DNA of 64,000 nt from Haliscomenobacteraceae bacterium (GCA_947501115.1 CANMVX010000013.1:34202-98201); one strand, 5' to 3'; positions 46,667-55,290 are shown, numbered from the stretch's first letter. Numbers and translations are program-made. Notes: a model not told the origin generated them from the letters alone.

Positions 46667-46840
46667 TCATTCAAAAATAAAGGAAATAAAAAGTCTTTGA
46701 AACGACATATAGGAGACATCTTTAGGATACTAAAATATAGTTTGAAAAATAAATCAACCTTTATCTATGATTCATTGCATTAGACGCTTACAAATAAGTA
46801 TAATTCTTGATAAACTCGGGGTAAAAAAAACATAAAAAAA

Positions 46841-46995
46841 CGAAATGATTTCACAGCTTTTAGGTGGGAACCATTCCTCATAAAGGCTATCATCAATTTT
46901 TTATTTTCCTGACATTAATCGTTCACTGACAACCGTCAAAAATTTTAATAATCCCATAGTCCTTTAGGTTTCAATCCAGTAATTGAAATATACAT
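46841..46995 (-). pseudogene. Decayed remnant of a small gene
   Basis: In one - strand frame, an ATG at 46995 opens MYISITGLKPKGLWDY, then come three stops within about 12 codons, and then LMIAFMRNGSHLKAVKSF in the same frame. Both pieces look like parts of one small protein of the dimeric alpha/beta-barrel monooxygenase-like type, in which a short N-terminal strand is followed later by a M-x-F-x-R-x-G-x-H-L-x-A-M/V-K segment. The intervening 30-odd residues seem to be missing. Family assignment is from memory of the motif and is tentative. The rest of the 46667-47017 gap shows no further gene. Confidence 0.45.
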
Positions 46996-47017
46996 CGGAT
47001 TATCTTTGTAAAATGCT

Positions 47018-49762
47018 CTAATTTGAAATAACTTCTAATTTCCCTTTGCCTGTTTTTTGACCAGATCTCCATTGGTAGAAATAAATTCCCGGGTTCAGGT
47101 TTGAAGCTGATAGAGGTATTGTTTTATGTTGATCGTTTTTTGAAATTAGCTGATCTGACACCTTGTTTCCCAATATGGAGAAAAGACTCAGGAAAATGTC
47201 ATCATCGAAATTTCCATTCATTTGGATATTAAAAACACCATTTCCCGGATTAGGAAACAGGTTAATAGTTTCCTTTATGTCTTCTTCAATCTGTTCTGGT
47301 TTGTTTGGTAAGGCAGCGGTGCAATTGCCTTGATGAATGCGTATATTTCTGAACAACGCATCTCCAGGCGGATTAAATTTATCCTCATCACAAATAAAGA
47401 TGAATTTTGAAAAGGTACCTGTATAAAATTTTCCAACAGGAATAGAAACTTTTTGCCAGGTAGAAAGGCTGTTAAAAGATCGGTGATTTTGGATACCCCA
47501 TCGTTGGTAGCCGCCTACTTGAAAACTTAAATTTGCACTAATTTCTTCGTCATTATCAAAGCCAAAACCTATGATTTCTGGAGCCAGATTACTTCTATAC
47601 TCAAAATCGACAACGGTATTAGATGTAACTACATAATTTCCAATGATTTTTTTCCAGGCATTTGTTTTCAAATGTGCACCTTTCCCATTTTCTATGATCT
47701 CAACGGTACCTAAATCTTGTGTCCCTGCAAAGGTTAAAACTTTATTTTTTATCAGATCTAAAAATAAACAAGTTGAATCAGGAGTTCCAGATCCACTTCC
47801 TGAACCAGAACCAGAACCAGATCCACTTCCACTTCCACTTCCAGAACCTGTTCCACTTCCCGATCCCGATCCGCTTCCAGAACCTGAACCAGATCCGCTT
47901 CCCGATCCACTACCACTTGAAACTGATTTAGGGACACAAAAATTCAGATTGGTGTTATTTGTAAACGATCCAGATCTCGAAAGGACTGAATCTTTTACAT
48001 TTGAAATGATAAATCCTCCATTACCATAACTGCAACATAGTCCATCACCGCCATTATCTGCAATTTGTAGTGTATAACAGCCAGGCATAAGGCAAAGTTG
48101 AGCATTTACCTTTTGTCCATTTCTTTTATTTAAATAGGGGCCGCCAGAAAGTCTGACTGCTTGAGCACTATCTTTTAATTGCCAGGTAGTTTCAGTACCA
48201 AATAGATCAAGCGTTAACTCTAATTTTATTGTCCGACAAGAGTCAACTGTTCCTGAACCCGTTCCCGTTCCACTTCCCGAACCTACTCCATTACCGCTGG
48301 ACGAGCCTCCGCCTGTTCCTGTACCTGTTCCCGTTCCTGAACCTGTTCCATTTCCGCTGGACGAGCCGCCGCCTGTTCCCGTTCCTGTTCCTGTACCTGT
48401 ACTTGTTCCATTTCCGCTGGACGAGCCACCTCCTGTCCCTGTTCCGGAATTATCAATAGGGGGACAGGTTTGTAAACAGGTTGCCGAAGCAATACGATTT
48501 CTAATCACATTTCCTGGTTGTTCACCAAATCCATTTCCAAATTTAGTGCCAGTGGATGTATTATGGCAGTAAGACATTATAGTTCCTCCATTTGGGGGTA
48601 GGGGAGGGAGCGCACAACCACCTTCTGTAACTCCGGCACAGCCATCTAATGCGGTACTATTTCCGTTCCATACACAAGCATGCGTATGTTGAGAACCTAG
48701 AATATGCCCCAATTCATGAGCCATAACCATCACATTCCATGAAAATGCGGGTACATTTTGAAATGATTTTTGCGCACTGCCAAAACTTAATTTAAATCGC
48801 GTTGAGGATGAGCAAACCCCATTTAACCAGGCTATACCTCCCTTGCCTTTATAAGAAACTAATTGTCCAATATCCCCTTTTATCGTCTGTCTTTGCGCAC
48901 CAAACTGGGTAAGCATATTGTAATCACTTCCTGAATATGGACTTGGTACATCCCAAAGGAATAATCCGCTGAGCCTTAGATTTATGTTTTCATTGGCATA
49001 CAAAGTAGCTACCTGGTTGAACCATCCGGTCATGAATGCCGTAGTGTTGGTAGTACCTCCTTTGTCTGTAAATATATCGTTATCAACCTCTAAATAAACG
49101 TTAACACATTTAGAACCAGTTCTTAAGGTAGCATTGCTACTTAATTCCTGTGGGCTATATGGTCTGTTTTCATCTGGGGTTAAACAGGTTAATTTTTCTT
49201 TTGTGGGAAATGCGTCGGCAGGATATAAAATATGGGGAACATTTGGATTTCCTTCCGTTTCTTCCATCGGTCCGAATACTTGCATTCCTGTTTCTTTTGT
49301 GAAAATGGATCCTTGAATACCTGATTCACTGACGGTTACAGCTGCAAAAGAGCCCGGATTTTTTCCAACAATCCCCCTGAAATGCTGAATATCTGAATTT
49401 TCCTCCATGGTCACTCCAGATGCATGCATCATCTGAAAATCAGTGCTTAATAAATCAACCGAAACCAGTTCAATGGATAGACTTTCTTTAAGCCCTGGAA
49501 CGATGAGTGTAAATTGTTTTGGGGCGTCATCCAATAGCCGTCTTATTCGGGAAGGGGAAGTAGAGAAAAATTTCTTCTCGGAAAAGGCTTCATTCGCTCC
49601 TTTATACTGTCGAAGCGAACCATTATCTTCAGTAAACAATGAATAAGACCTAAAGATTTTACCCTCTTTTTTGGCGGAACCAACTAAACTTTGAGGACTT
49701 AATTCTTGACTATTTGCAAGGATGGTCAGAAACAAAAAAACAAAAGTGATAAGTATTCTCAT
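47018..49762 (-). CDS. Secreted reprolysin-like (M12B-type) metalloprotease with T9SS sorting domain
   Basis: The 914-residue protein has a signal peptide (ending ANSQ) and a propeptide-like region (about 25-210). A zinc metalloprotease domain follows with HExxHxxGxxH (His349, Glu350, His353, His359) and Met-turn at 396 (TIMSYCH). Next are a first Gly/Thr/Ser linker (438-506), a cystine-rich beta domain (about 508-612), a Gly-Ser linker (615-656), a jelly-roll-like domain with FIFICDEDKF, and a C-terminal type A sorting domain (NPGIYFYQWRSGQKTGKGKL). It is an extracellular protease exported by the type IX system. Confidence 0.92.
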   Translation of the reverse strand: MRILITFVFLFLTILANSQELSPQSLVGSAKKEGKIFRSYSLFTEDNGSLRQYKGANEAFSEKKFFSTSPSRIRRLLDDAPKQFTLIVPGLKESLSIELVSVDLLSTDFQMMHASGVTMEENSDIQHFRGIVGKNPGSFAAVTVSESGIQGSIFTKETGMQVFGPMEETEGNPNVPHILYPADAFPTKEKLTCLTPDENRPYSPQELSSNATLRTGSKCVNVYLEVDNDIFTDKGGTTNTTAFMTGWFNQVATLYANENINLRLSGLFLWDVPSPYSGSDYNMLTQFGAQRQTIKGDIGQLVSYKGKGGIAWLNGVCSSSTRFKLSFGSAQKSFQNVPAFSWNVMVMAHELGHILGSQHTHACVWNGNSTALDGCAGVTEGGCALPPLPPNGGTIMSYCHNTSTGTKFGNGFGEQPGNVIRNRIASATCLQTCPPIDNSGTGTGGGSSSGNGTSTGTGTGTGTGGGSSSGNGTGSGTGTGTGTGGGSSSGNGVGSGSGTGTGSGTVDSCRTIKLELTLDLFGTETTWQLKDSAQAVRLSGGPYLNKRNGQKVNAQLCLMPGCYTLQIADNGGDGLCCSYGNGGFIISNVKDSVLSRSGSFTNNTNLNFCVPKSVSSGSGSGSGSGSGSGSGSGSGSGTGSGSGSGSGSGSGSGSGSGSGTPDSTCLFLDLIKNKVLTFAGTQDLGTVEIIENGKGAHLKTNAWKKIIGNYVVTSNTVVDFEYRSNLAPEIIGFGFDNDEEISANLSFQVGGYQRWGIQNHRSFNSLSTWQKVSIPVGKFYTGTFSKFIFICDEDKFNPPGDALFRNIRIHQGNCTAALPNKPEQIEEDIKETINLFPNPGNGVFNIQMNGNFDDDIFLSLFSILGNKVSDQLISKNDQHKTIPLSASNLNPGIYFYQWRSGQKTGKGKLEVISN
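47795..47920. repeat. Gly-Ser linker repeat DNA
   Basis: Short 6-bp units encoding (GS)n with occasional GT occupy residues 615-656 of the metalloprotease. It is a flexible inter-domain linker and prone to slippage in steps that keep the frame. Confidence 0.85.
48245..48451. repeat. 60-bp tandem repeats encoding a Gly/Thr/Ser linker
   Basis: Within residues 438-506 of the metalloprotease, GGGSSSGNG recurs at 444, 464 and 484, exactly 20 codons apart, separated by GT-rich stretches. This shows recent duplication of a 60-bp unit. Confidence 0.85.
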
Positions 49763-49783
49763 ATCTCCAATACAGTAATTAAG

Positions 49784-49803
49784 AGTGTATTTATAGATAC
49801 ACT
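49784..49803. promoter_or_regulatory. Inverted repeat upstream of the metalloprotease
   Basis: AGTGTAT (49784-49790) and ATACACT (49797-49803) form a perfect 7-bp inverted repeat with a 6-nt centre, 22 bp before the start codon at 49762. It could be an operator or a 5'-UTR hairpin. Confidence 0.3.
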
Positions 49804-49958
49804 GCTGGTGATTTTGGAGAGGCTAACTTTCTAATTGAGGGTAAATATAAACACATATTTCGTTAAAATAAAAGTTTTTTTACCTCAATAATTATATGTA
49901 TATCTATATGACATTTAATTAATTAGTGGATAGCACATCGTAATACCCGGTAGGTAGG

Positions 49959-49980
49959 GGCGAATTGAATTCGCCTTTTT
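49959..49980 (+). terminator. Orphan terminator-like hairpin
   Basis: GGCGAATT (49959-49966) and AATTCGCC (49968-49975) pair around one base, followed by five T on the + strand. No + strand gene lies upstream (the metalloprotease is divergent), so it may belong to a small dispersed repeat rather than terminate a known transcript. Confidence 0.4.
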
Positions 49981-50047
49981 ACAATACAGGAAAATTTACC
50001 AATTCACGGCACAAACCATTCACACATTTATTATTGGGGAATTTTTG

Positions 50048-50460
50048 CCGCAAGGGACCAAAAGGGTACAATGAAACATTTTGTGCCGCCAGGGACCAAA
50101 GGGCAAGAGACATGTGACCCCTCTGGGGTCAGGAAACAAAAAAAACCGATCCCAGAGGCCCATCATGCTCCTGGCGGCACAAATTTCCCCAAAATCCCAC
50201 ACCTGACCCCCTCGGGGTCACACGTTTCTAGCATTTTAGGCCGCAAGGCGCACAATGGTACAATGAAAACATTTGTTCCGCAAGGCGCACAATGGTATAA
50301 TGAAACATTTTATCCCGCCAGGGACCAAAGGGTACAATGAAACATTTTGTGCCGCCAGGGACCAACTAGCAAGAGACATGTGACCCCTCCGGGGTCAGGA
50401 TATTATGAAAATCGACCCCGGAGGAGTCGCATGTTCAGACTGATTAGCCCTATTGTATAA
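50048..50460. repeat. Intergenic block of 37-bp tandem units with palindromes
   Basis: The 750-bp gap at 49763-50513 holds no gene. Units beginning CCGC(A/C)AGG and ending ACAATGAAACATTTTGTG start at 50241, 50278, 50315 and 50352, exactly 37 bp apart; two more start at 50048 and 50086. A 72-bp direct repeat (50063-50134 and 50329-50400) has four mismatches. Palindromes TGACCCC-3nt-GGGGTCA occur at 50115-50131, 50204-50220 and 50381-50397. A 14-bp inverted repeat, TTTGTGCCGCCAGG, is at 50080-50093 and 50170-50183. The block is less AT-rich than its surroundings. It looks like a non-coding dispersed-repeat family. Confidence 0.85.
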
Positions 50461-50470
50461 AGTAGCATAA

Positions 50471-50500
50471 AAAAAGAGGCTATCTTTTTTGACAGCCTCC
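50471..50500 (-). terminator. Rho-independent terminator of the isoprenoid/Nfu operon
   Basis: Read on the - strand, a stem GAGGCT/AGCCTC (50476-50481 with 50494-50499, extended by GA/TC) is followed by a run of T (A7 on the + strand, 50469-50475). It lies 14 bp after the Nfu stop codon. Confidence 0.75.
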
Positions 50501-50513
50501 TTTTCCATTTATC

Positions 50514-51128
50514 TTATCCCATTTCTGAAACCACTTCGGTCACTTCGGGAACCATTCGTTTTAACATGCCTTCTATCCCTGATTTTAGGGTGACGGTGCT
50601 ACTTGGACAACCGCTACAGCTACCTTGCAAGGTTACGGTGACGATTCCTTCTGAAAAACTTTTGAACTCAATGTTTCCACCATCCATTTCAACGGCAGGC
50701 TTAACATAAGTATCAATGAGTTCCTTTATCTTTTTTACCGTCTCACTTTGCTCGCCTGTATGAACTTCGTGTTTACTATTTTCAGCTTCAAAAGCTAACA
50801 TTGCTTCGGCATAACCTTCCCTAATAATTTCAGATCCGTTAGCAACATATTCTTTTATAAACTCTTTTAGAGGAAGCAGGATAGTTTCCCAGGCATAATT
50901 AAATTCCTTTGAAACAGTCACAAAATTATTGCAAACATAAACTCCCTTAACGTAAGGAAATTGGAATAATTCGGTAGCTATCGGGGACCATTCTTTAGCC
51001 GCATTCACTTCTTTAAAGTCAGCTGTCCCTTTATATAGCATTCTATTGGTTACAAATTTTAAAGTTTCCGGATTCGGCGTTTGCTCCGTATATATCAGAA
51101 CCGGACTCTGTGGTGTAGTATTTTCCAT
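50514..51128 (-). CDS. Nfu-type iron-sulfur cluster scaffold/carrier
   Basis: The protein has an N-terminal Nfu domain (YTEQTPNPETLKFV) and a C-terminal NifU-like domain with the cluster-ligating CxxC in GSCSGCPSS. It carries and delivers 4Fe-4S clusters to target enzymes in the cytoplasm. The frame opens at 51161, but the ATG at 51128 (MENTTPQSP) gives the usual N-terminus and is preferred. It is the last gene of the - strand operon with the isoprenoid genes and is followed by a terminator. Confidence 0.92.
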   Translation of the reverse strand: MENTTPQSPVLIYTEQTPNPETLKFVTNRMLYKGTADFKEVNAAKEWSPIATELFQFPYVKGVYVCNNFVTVSKEFNYAWETILLPLKEFIKEYVANGSEIIREGYAEAMLAFEAENSKHEVHTGEQSETVKKIKELIDTYVKPAVEMDGGNIEFKSFSEGIVTVTLQGSCSGCPSSTVTLKSGIEGMLKRMVPEVTEVVSEMG

Positions 51129-51190
51129 GTTGATAAAATGGTTGGTTTTAGGTGAAAACAAGTTCTTAATAAAATAGTTTTATCTCCGCA

Positions 51191-51937
51191 TCAGCCATAT
51201 AGTTCAGTTTGAATATGCGAAGATGGAAAACCAAGGTTCAAAAGGTTTTTTTGCGCCTCATCAATCATATTTCGCCACCCGCAAAGATAAAAAGTTGGTT
51301 CTTTCATATCAAATAATTTCTGATGTTGATAAATCTGATGGACGTATCCCCTATAGTAAAAAATATTTTTCTCGTTGATAAGCGGTAATTTTTCATCTCT
51401 TGAGAGAGCTATATGTACTTGAAAATCAGGTAATAATTCGATTAATTCCCGCCATTCATCCAAAAAGAGAACATTTTCCATTTTTCTTGTTCCAAATATA
51501 ACCCGGATTGTTGCAGGCTTTACCGGATTCTGACAAATATCCCAGAGCATACTTCTGAAGGGTGCAATGCCTGTTCCTGTACAAATAAAACAGAGGGTTT
51601 CAGGATTTTTTTCAGGTAAAATGAAGCTACCTTCAGGGCCTTTAAATTTCAGTTTATCGCCTATTATTATTTGGTCAAACAGATAGGTAGTACCTAATCC
51701 TCCTTCATTTTTTACAATACATAGTTCAAAATGGTTCGTGTTATCAGGTGCATTAGCTAAAGAATAGCTTTTCCAGCGGTAAAGTCTTTTTTCGTGCACA
51801 GGAAGATCGAAAGTAATAAATTGACCTGCTTTAAATGAAAAAACATCGTCACCCAATAATTTGAAAGTGAAAAGTCTCGTTTGAGGCGCTATTTCTTTAA
51901 AAGAAACTAATTCGCATTCATTCCACTTGGTCGGCAT
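51191..51937 (-). CDS. Ferredoxin-NADP reductase-like flavoprotein
   Basis: This 248-residue soluble oxidoreductase has an FAD-binding beta barrel with RxYS-type motif RWKSYSLAN, a NAD(P) domain with GTGIAPFRSML, and a C-terminal FNR signature FYLCGWRNMIDEA. It shuttles electrons between NAD(P)H and ferredoxin or flavodoxin. It sits 5 bp downstream of the GYDIA kinase and 62 bp upstream of the Nfu start. Its operon partner type 2 IPP isomerase needs reduced FMN, so supplying electrons to it is a plausible but untested role. Confidence 0.87.
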   Translation of the reverse strand: MPTKWNECELVSFKEIAPQTRLFTFKLLGDDVFSFKAGQFITFDLPVHEKRLYRWKSYSLANAPDNTNHFELCIVKNEGGLGTTYLFDQIIIGDKLKFKGPEGSFILPEKNPETLCFICTGTGIAPFRSMLWDICQNPVKPATIRVIFGTRKMENVLFLDEWRELIELLPDFQVHIALSRDEKLPLINEKNIFYYRGYVHQIYQHQKLFDMKEPTFYLCGWRNMIDEAQKNLLNLGFPSSHIQTELYG

Positions 51938-51942
51938 AATTT

Positions 51943-52881
51943 TTAATTGTTTTCAGTAAATATCAATTCATTATAGGTAAAAAGGGTTGAAAATCCTTTC
52001 TTTTTGAAATAGGATATAATGTCACTTTTAGGTAGTTCGGTTAAAATCATCAAGAAATCGCCACCCCATGCGCCAAGAGATTTTACCACCCCTTGAAAAT
52101 CCGTAAAATATTCCTCCTGAACAGGTGTTAAATCCAATTGATTGCCGGTAATTTCTTCATGCGTCTTTATTAATGCGCAAAAGTCTGAAAAATGTTCAGC
52201 GGTCAGAACTCTTTCAGTCAGTTGTGATATTTCTGAGATATAGGCAGGATTTAATGATTTAGAACGGTAGGTTGAAATTGCTTCTCTACTGTTTTTCTTT
52301 TTACCGGAGTAAAGAAAATATATTTTGTTTAAAAACAAGGGATTAAACGGAGCTATATTAACTTCAGGTTTCTCGTTTTCTTCCTTTATTTTTCTGTAAG
52401 TAATGGGACCACTTGCGTCGGCAGCAGCAATATCATATCCTGAACCACCGAATGATTTTTCCAACAAATAATAAGGATTAATTTGAGTCCATTTTGAAAG
52501 TAAAGCGATAAGAGTGGAACTGGTCCCAAGTCCCCATTCTCGTGGAAAATCGAGATGGGTTTCTATTTTGCCTTCAAAAAAAGAAGCGGGAAGCCCTTTT
52601 TCTGACATCATACTGTTTAGTAGTGAGGTAAGTACATTGGTTTCAGGTAAACCCTGACCGACAGTGACCTTCATAGAATTTAGTTCCCACGAGGCAGAAA
52701 ACCACAATTGTCCTTTATCTGTGAAACTCTCCCAAAGGAGGCAATTTGAGCCAGGTTGAGGGTGAAAATGCAGATGCTGACCATACTTAGTGGGTAGGGC
52801 CAATGCTTTTGCACCGTCTAAAACAGCATATTCCCCTGTTATTAATAGTTTTCCGTGTGAAAAATAAGTTGTCCCAATCAT
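51943..52881 (-). CDS. GYDIA-family GHMP kinase (mevalonate-pathway kinase-like)
   Basis: This 312-residue GHMP-superfamily kinase has the N-terminal motif GKLLITGEYAVL, glycine/serine-rich phosphate loop GLGTSSTL and the GSGYDIAAADASGP signature that names this Bacteroidota subgroup. It presumably phosphorylates mevalonate or phosphomevalonate, judged by gene context and similarity to mevalonate kinases; specificity is not proven. Its ATG overlaps the HMG-CoA reductase stop by 4 bp (ATGA), showing translational coupling. Confidence 0.9.
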   Translation of the reverse strand: MIGTTYFSHGKLLITGEYAVLDGAKALALPTKYGQHLHFHPQPGSNCLLWESFTDKGQLWFSASWELNSMKVTVGQGLPETNVLTSLLNSMMSEKGLPASFFEGKIETHLDFPREWGLGTSSTLIALLSKWTQINPYYLLEKSFGGSGYDIAAADASGPITYRKIKEENEKPEVNIAPFNPLFLNKIYFLYSGKKKNSREAISTYRSKSLNPAYISEISQLTERVLTAEHFSDFCALIKTHEEITGNQLDLTPVQEEYFTDFQGVVKSLGAWGGDFLMILTELPKSDIISYFKKKGFSTLFTYNELIFTENN

Positions 52882-54209
52882 TTTTCAGACCGCATTGAAT
52901 CAATGAATTCACGAACCGATGAAAAAGACACGGGGATTTTGCTAAAATGATGTAAAGCGCTGCTTTTTTCCTCCTCATTCGCCTGTAAATGGACCAGAAT
53001 ATTCATCAGGTGCATGCGCATGTGACCGTCCTGAATACCTGAGGTTATGAGAGACTTTACTGCGGCAAAATTTTGGGCAAGACCAACGGATGCAACGATT
53101 TGCATGAGCATTTTGGCATCGGGTTCTCCTAAAATGGAGAGTGTTTTTTTAGCTAAAGGATGTAGGTGGGTCAATCCGCCGATAGTTCCAATAGCCAGAG
53201 GAAGGGTCAGGGAAAATGTAAAAATATCATTTTCAATTTTGCAAACACTTAAAGATTTATAGGAACCATCTTTTGCTGCATAAGCATGACCTGCTGCTTC
53301 TACCGCTCTGAAATCATTACCAGTAGCCAAAATAACAGCGTCAATACCGTTAAAAATTCCCTTATTATGTGTGGTGGCTCTGTATGGATCAATTTCAGCA
53401 ATACGCACTGCTTGTTGAAATTTATTGGCAAATTCAGCGGCACCCATGTCTTTATAAATTCCATTAAAATCACTTACAGGACAACTGACAGTGGCTGTTA
53501 CCAAACATTCAGGCGTATAATTTGATAAAATGGACATAATAATGAGGAGCTCTCTATCTTCAGAAGAAAGAAAGCTGGAGGAATTAAAATATTCTTTGAG
53601 AGACGATGAAAACGATTCTAAATGGGTGTTAATAAAATTGGCCCCCATAGAATTTACCGTCTCAAATTTGACCCTCAGTTGATAAAGACCTTCCTCCAAA
53701 TGACCAAAATGAAGTAGCTCTATATCTGTGACGCCACCCCCTCTCTTTACCATATTAGCTCCTAAATGCTTACTTTCCAGTAGAAGCTTCTCTTTTATGT
53801 CCGGAAATAAACGATATAATAGGGAACTATCACCAAACCATTTGAAATGGATTTGACCAATTTTTACAGTAGATAAAACGGTCGATGTAAAACCGCCCCT
53901 GGAAAGCCAGAATTTTGCTGCACTGGAAGCAGCAGCAACCACGGAACTCTCCTCGATGACCATAGGCACTGCATAAACCACGCCATTGATTAAAAAATTT
54001 GGAGCTATGCCATAGGGAAGAATAAAATTGCTTATGGTATTTTCACTAAATCCATCAAATACTTCTTGAATAGCTGAATTTTCATGAAAAAAAACGGAGA
54101 AATCATCGGTATTGGCTTTCACATCCGCGGTACCATAGTGTGTATTTACCCAATCTATTTTTTCTTTTTTAGATAATTTTGAAAATCCGGAAATTAATTT
54201 TTCATTCAT
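52878..54209 (-). CDS. mvaA: Class II hydroxymethylglutaryl-CoA reductase
   Basis: The 443-residue enzyme belongs to the class II (bacterial/archaeal) HMG-CoA reductases, which interconvert HMG-CoA and mevalonate. Catalytic Glu is in VIEESSVVAAAS, the Lys in HNKGIFNG, the Asp in the following ATGND segment and the His in DGHMRMH near the C-terminus. The N-terminal segment FSKLSKKEKIDW is typical. Family annotations often say degradative, but with an IPP isomerase and GHMP kinase in the same operon a biosynthetic role in isoprenoid supply is more likely. Confidence 0.93.
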   Translation of the reverse strand: MNEKLISGFSKLSKKEKIDWVNTHYGTADVKANTDDFSVFFHENSAIQEVFDGFSENTISNFILPYGIAPNFLINGVVYAVPMVIEESSVVAAASSAAKFWLSRGGFTSTVLSTVKIGQIHFKWFGDSSLLYRLFPDIKEKLLLESKHLGANMVKRGGGVTDIELLHFGHLEEGLYQLRVKFETVNSMGANFINTHLESFSSSLKEYFNSSSFLSSEDRELLIIMSILSNYTPECLVTATVSCPVSDFNGIYKDMGAAEFANKFQQAVRIAEIDPYRATTHNKGIFNGIDAVILATGNDFRAVEAAGHAYAAKDGSYKSLSVCKIENDIFTFSLTLPLAIGTIGGLTHLHPLAKKTLSILGEPDAKMLMQIVASVGLAQNFAAVKSLITSGIQDGHMRMHLMNILVHLQANEEEKSSALHHFSKIPVSFSSVREFIDSMRSEK

Positions 54210-54221
54210 GGGGAATAGGCA

Positions 54222-55271
54222 TTAGGACGGAGGTAAAGTTAGGAAATGATTAGCTACGACGAGTCCTTCAATTTGGTGTTTGACAAACGATTGCAGGGTC
54301 GAATAATCATCTCTGGCGTATTTCAAAAATAAAGAAGCCTGACCATAAACTGCGGGTATTTTCGATTTTTTCACTAAATAATGTCCATGTAAAAAGTCTT
54401 GAATTCCTCCGGAAATGATGAGCAGTTTACATTGTATATCGGTCGCGTGGTTCAGGAAAATATCGTTACAAAAGCCTACCATTTGATTGGCATCATGGCC
54501 TACTTTGGTTAGAGGATCTAAGGCTTCAGCACGGTCGGGGTGGGCACGAAAGAGTTCTAACTTAGAAAAATTTGTTCCACCGCCTGCGGCAAATTCAACG
54601 GCAGTGAGCGGTAACATTAGCAGTTTTTTAAGACTTTGCGGCCCCATTCCTTGTCCCACCTCTTTAACTATAAGTGAAATTTCCGGATAATGGCGAATGA
54701 GTTCCTGAATAATAAAAATAGGAGGATAAGTAAATCTATCTCCTTCGGGTTGAAGCCATTCCTGTAAAGGATTAATATGTATGATTAAGCCATCGGCCTC
54801 TAGTTTTTCAATTAACGCCGGGATCCTGAATAATTCTTTCTGGAGCCATAATTTTTCGATTTGAGCAATGCCCAAATTGGCATAAAAGGGAACACTTTCG
54901 CCTAAAATGGGTCTGACAGCATAATCGCTTAATGTTTCATCGCTGAAAAGTAAGGGCCTGCATGATCCCAAACCTAAACCCAGGCCAAATTCGGCACAGG
55001 CAAGCGCCAGATTTTTATTAATTTTACCAGCCATGGCCGTTCCGCCCGTCATACTGGAAACCCAAAGTGGAGCACGCATAACCTTTGAACCAAAAGGAGT
55101 TTCAAGGAGAGAGGAATCTGCAGGATGGGCAGAAAGAAGCGGTTCATAGTAAAATTCGTTCCGCATATCGGCTGATGAAACCTGAGATCGGAAGGCAAGT
55201 TCGATATGATCTTGCTTTCTACTCGATGCAGTAGGGTCATTATCAGGGGTGAAGATTTTCTTTTCAGACAT
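54222..55271 (-). CDS. fni: Type 2 isopentenyl-diphosphate delta-isomerase
   Basis: This 349-residue FMN enzyme converts isopentenyl to dimethylallyl diphosphate. Diagnostic motifs are RKQDHIELAF near the N-terminus, WVSSMTGGT, LGLGLGSCRPLL and HINPLQEWLQPEGD, which carries the family's substrate- and Mg-binding residues. It needs NAD(P)H-reduced FMN. It heads the - strand operon (isomerase, reductase, kinase, flavoprotein, Nfu), with 12 bp to the reductase gene. Confidence 0.94.
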   Translation of the reverse strand: MSEKKIFTPDNDPTASSRKQDHIELAFRSQVSSADMRNEFYYEPLLSAHPADSSLLETPFGSKVMRAPLWVSSMTGGTAMAGKINKNLALACAEFGLGLGLGSCRPLLFSDETLSDYAVRPILGESVPFYANLGIAQIEKLWLQKELFRIPALIEKLEADGLIIHINPLQEWLQPEGDRFTYPPIFIIQELIRHYPEISLIVKEVGQGMGPQSLKKLLMLPLTAVEFAAGGGTNFSKLELFRAHPDRAEALDPLTKVGHDANQMVGFCNDIFLNHATDIQCKLLIISGGIQDFLHGHYLVKKSKIPAVYGQASLFLKYARDDYSTLQSFVKHQIEGLVVANHFLTLPPS

Positions 55272-55290
55272 TAAATGATATTTTCAAAGG

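Noticed and set aside
48229..48492. Overlapping frames on both strands in the Gly/Thr linker
   Set aside because: They are low-complexity shadows of the metalloprotease linker.
49763..50047. Search for a small gene in the front part of the 750-bp gap
   Set aside because: Only short frames without start context; just an inverted repeat and an orphan hairpin are visible.
50071..50340. 89-codon + strand frame in the repeat block
   Set aside because: It simply translates the 37-bp units; it has no start context and no domain.
50241..50388. Possible CRISPR array (37-bp period)
   Set aside because: Units abut with no variable spacers between them, and no cas genes are nearby.
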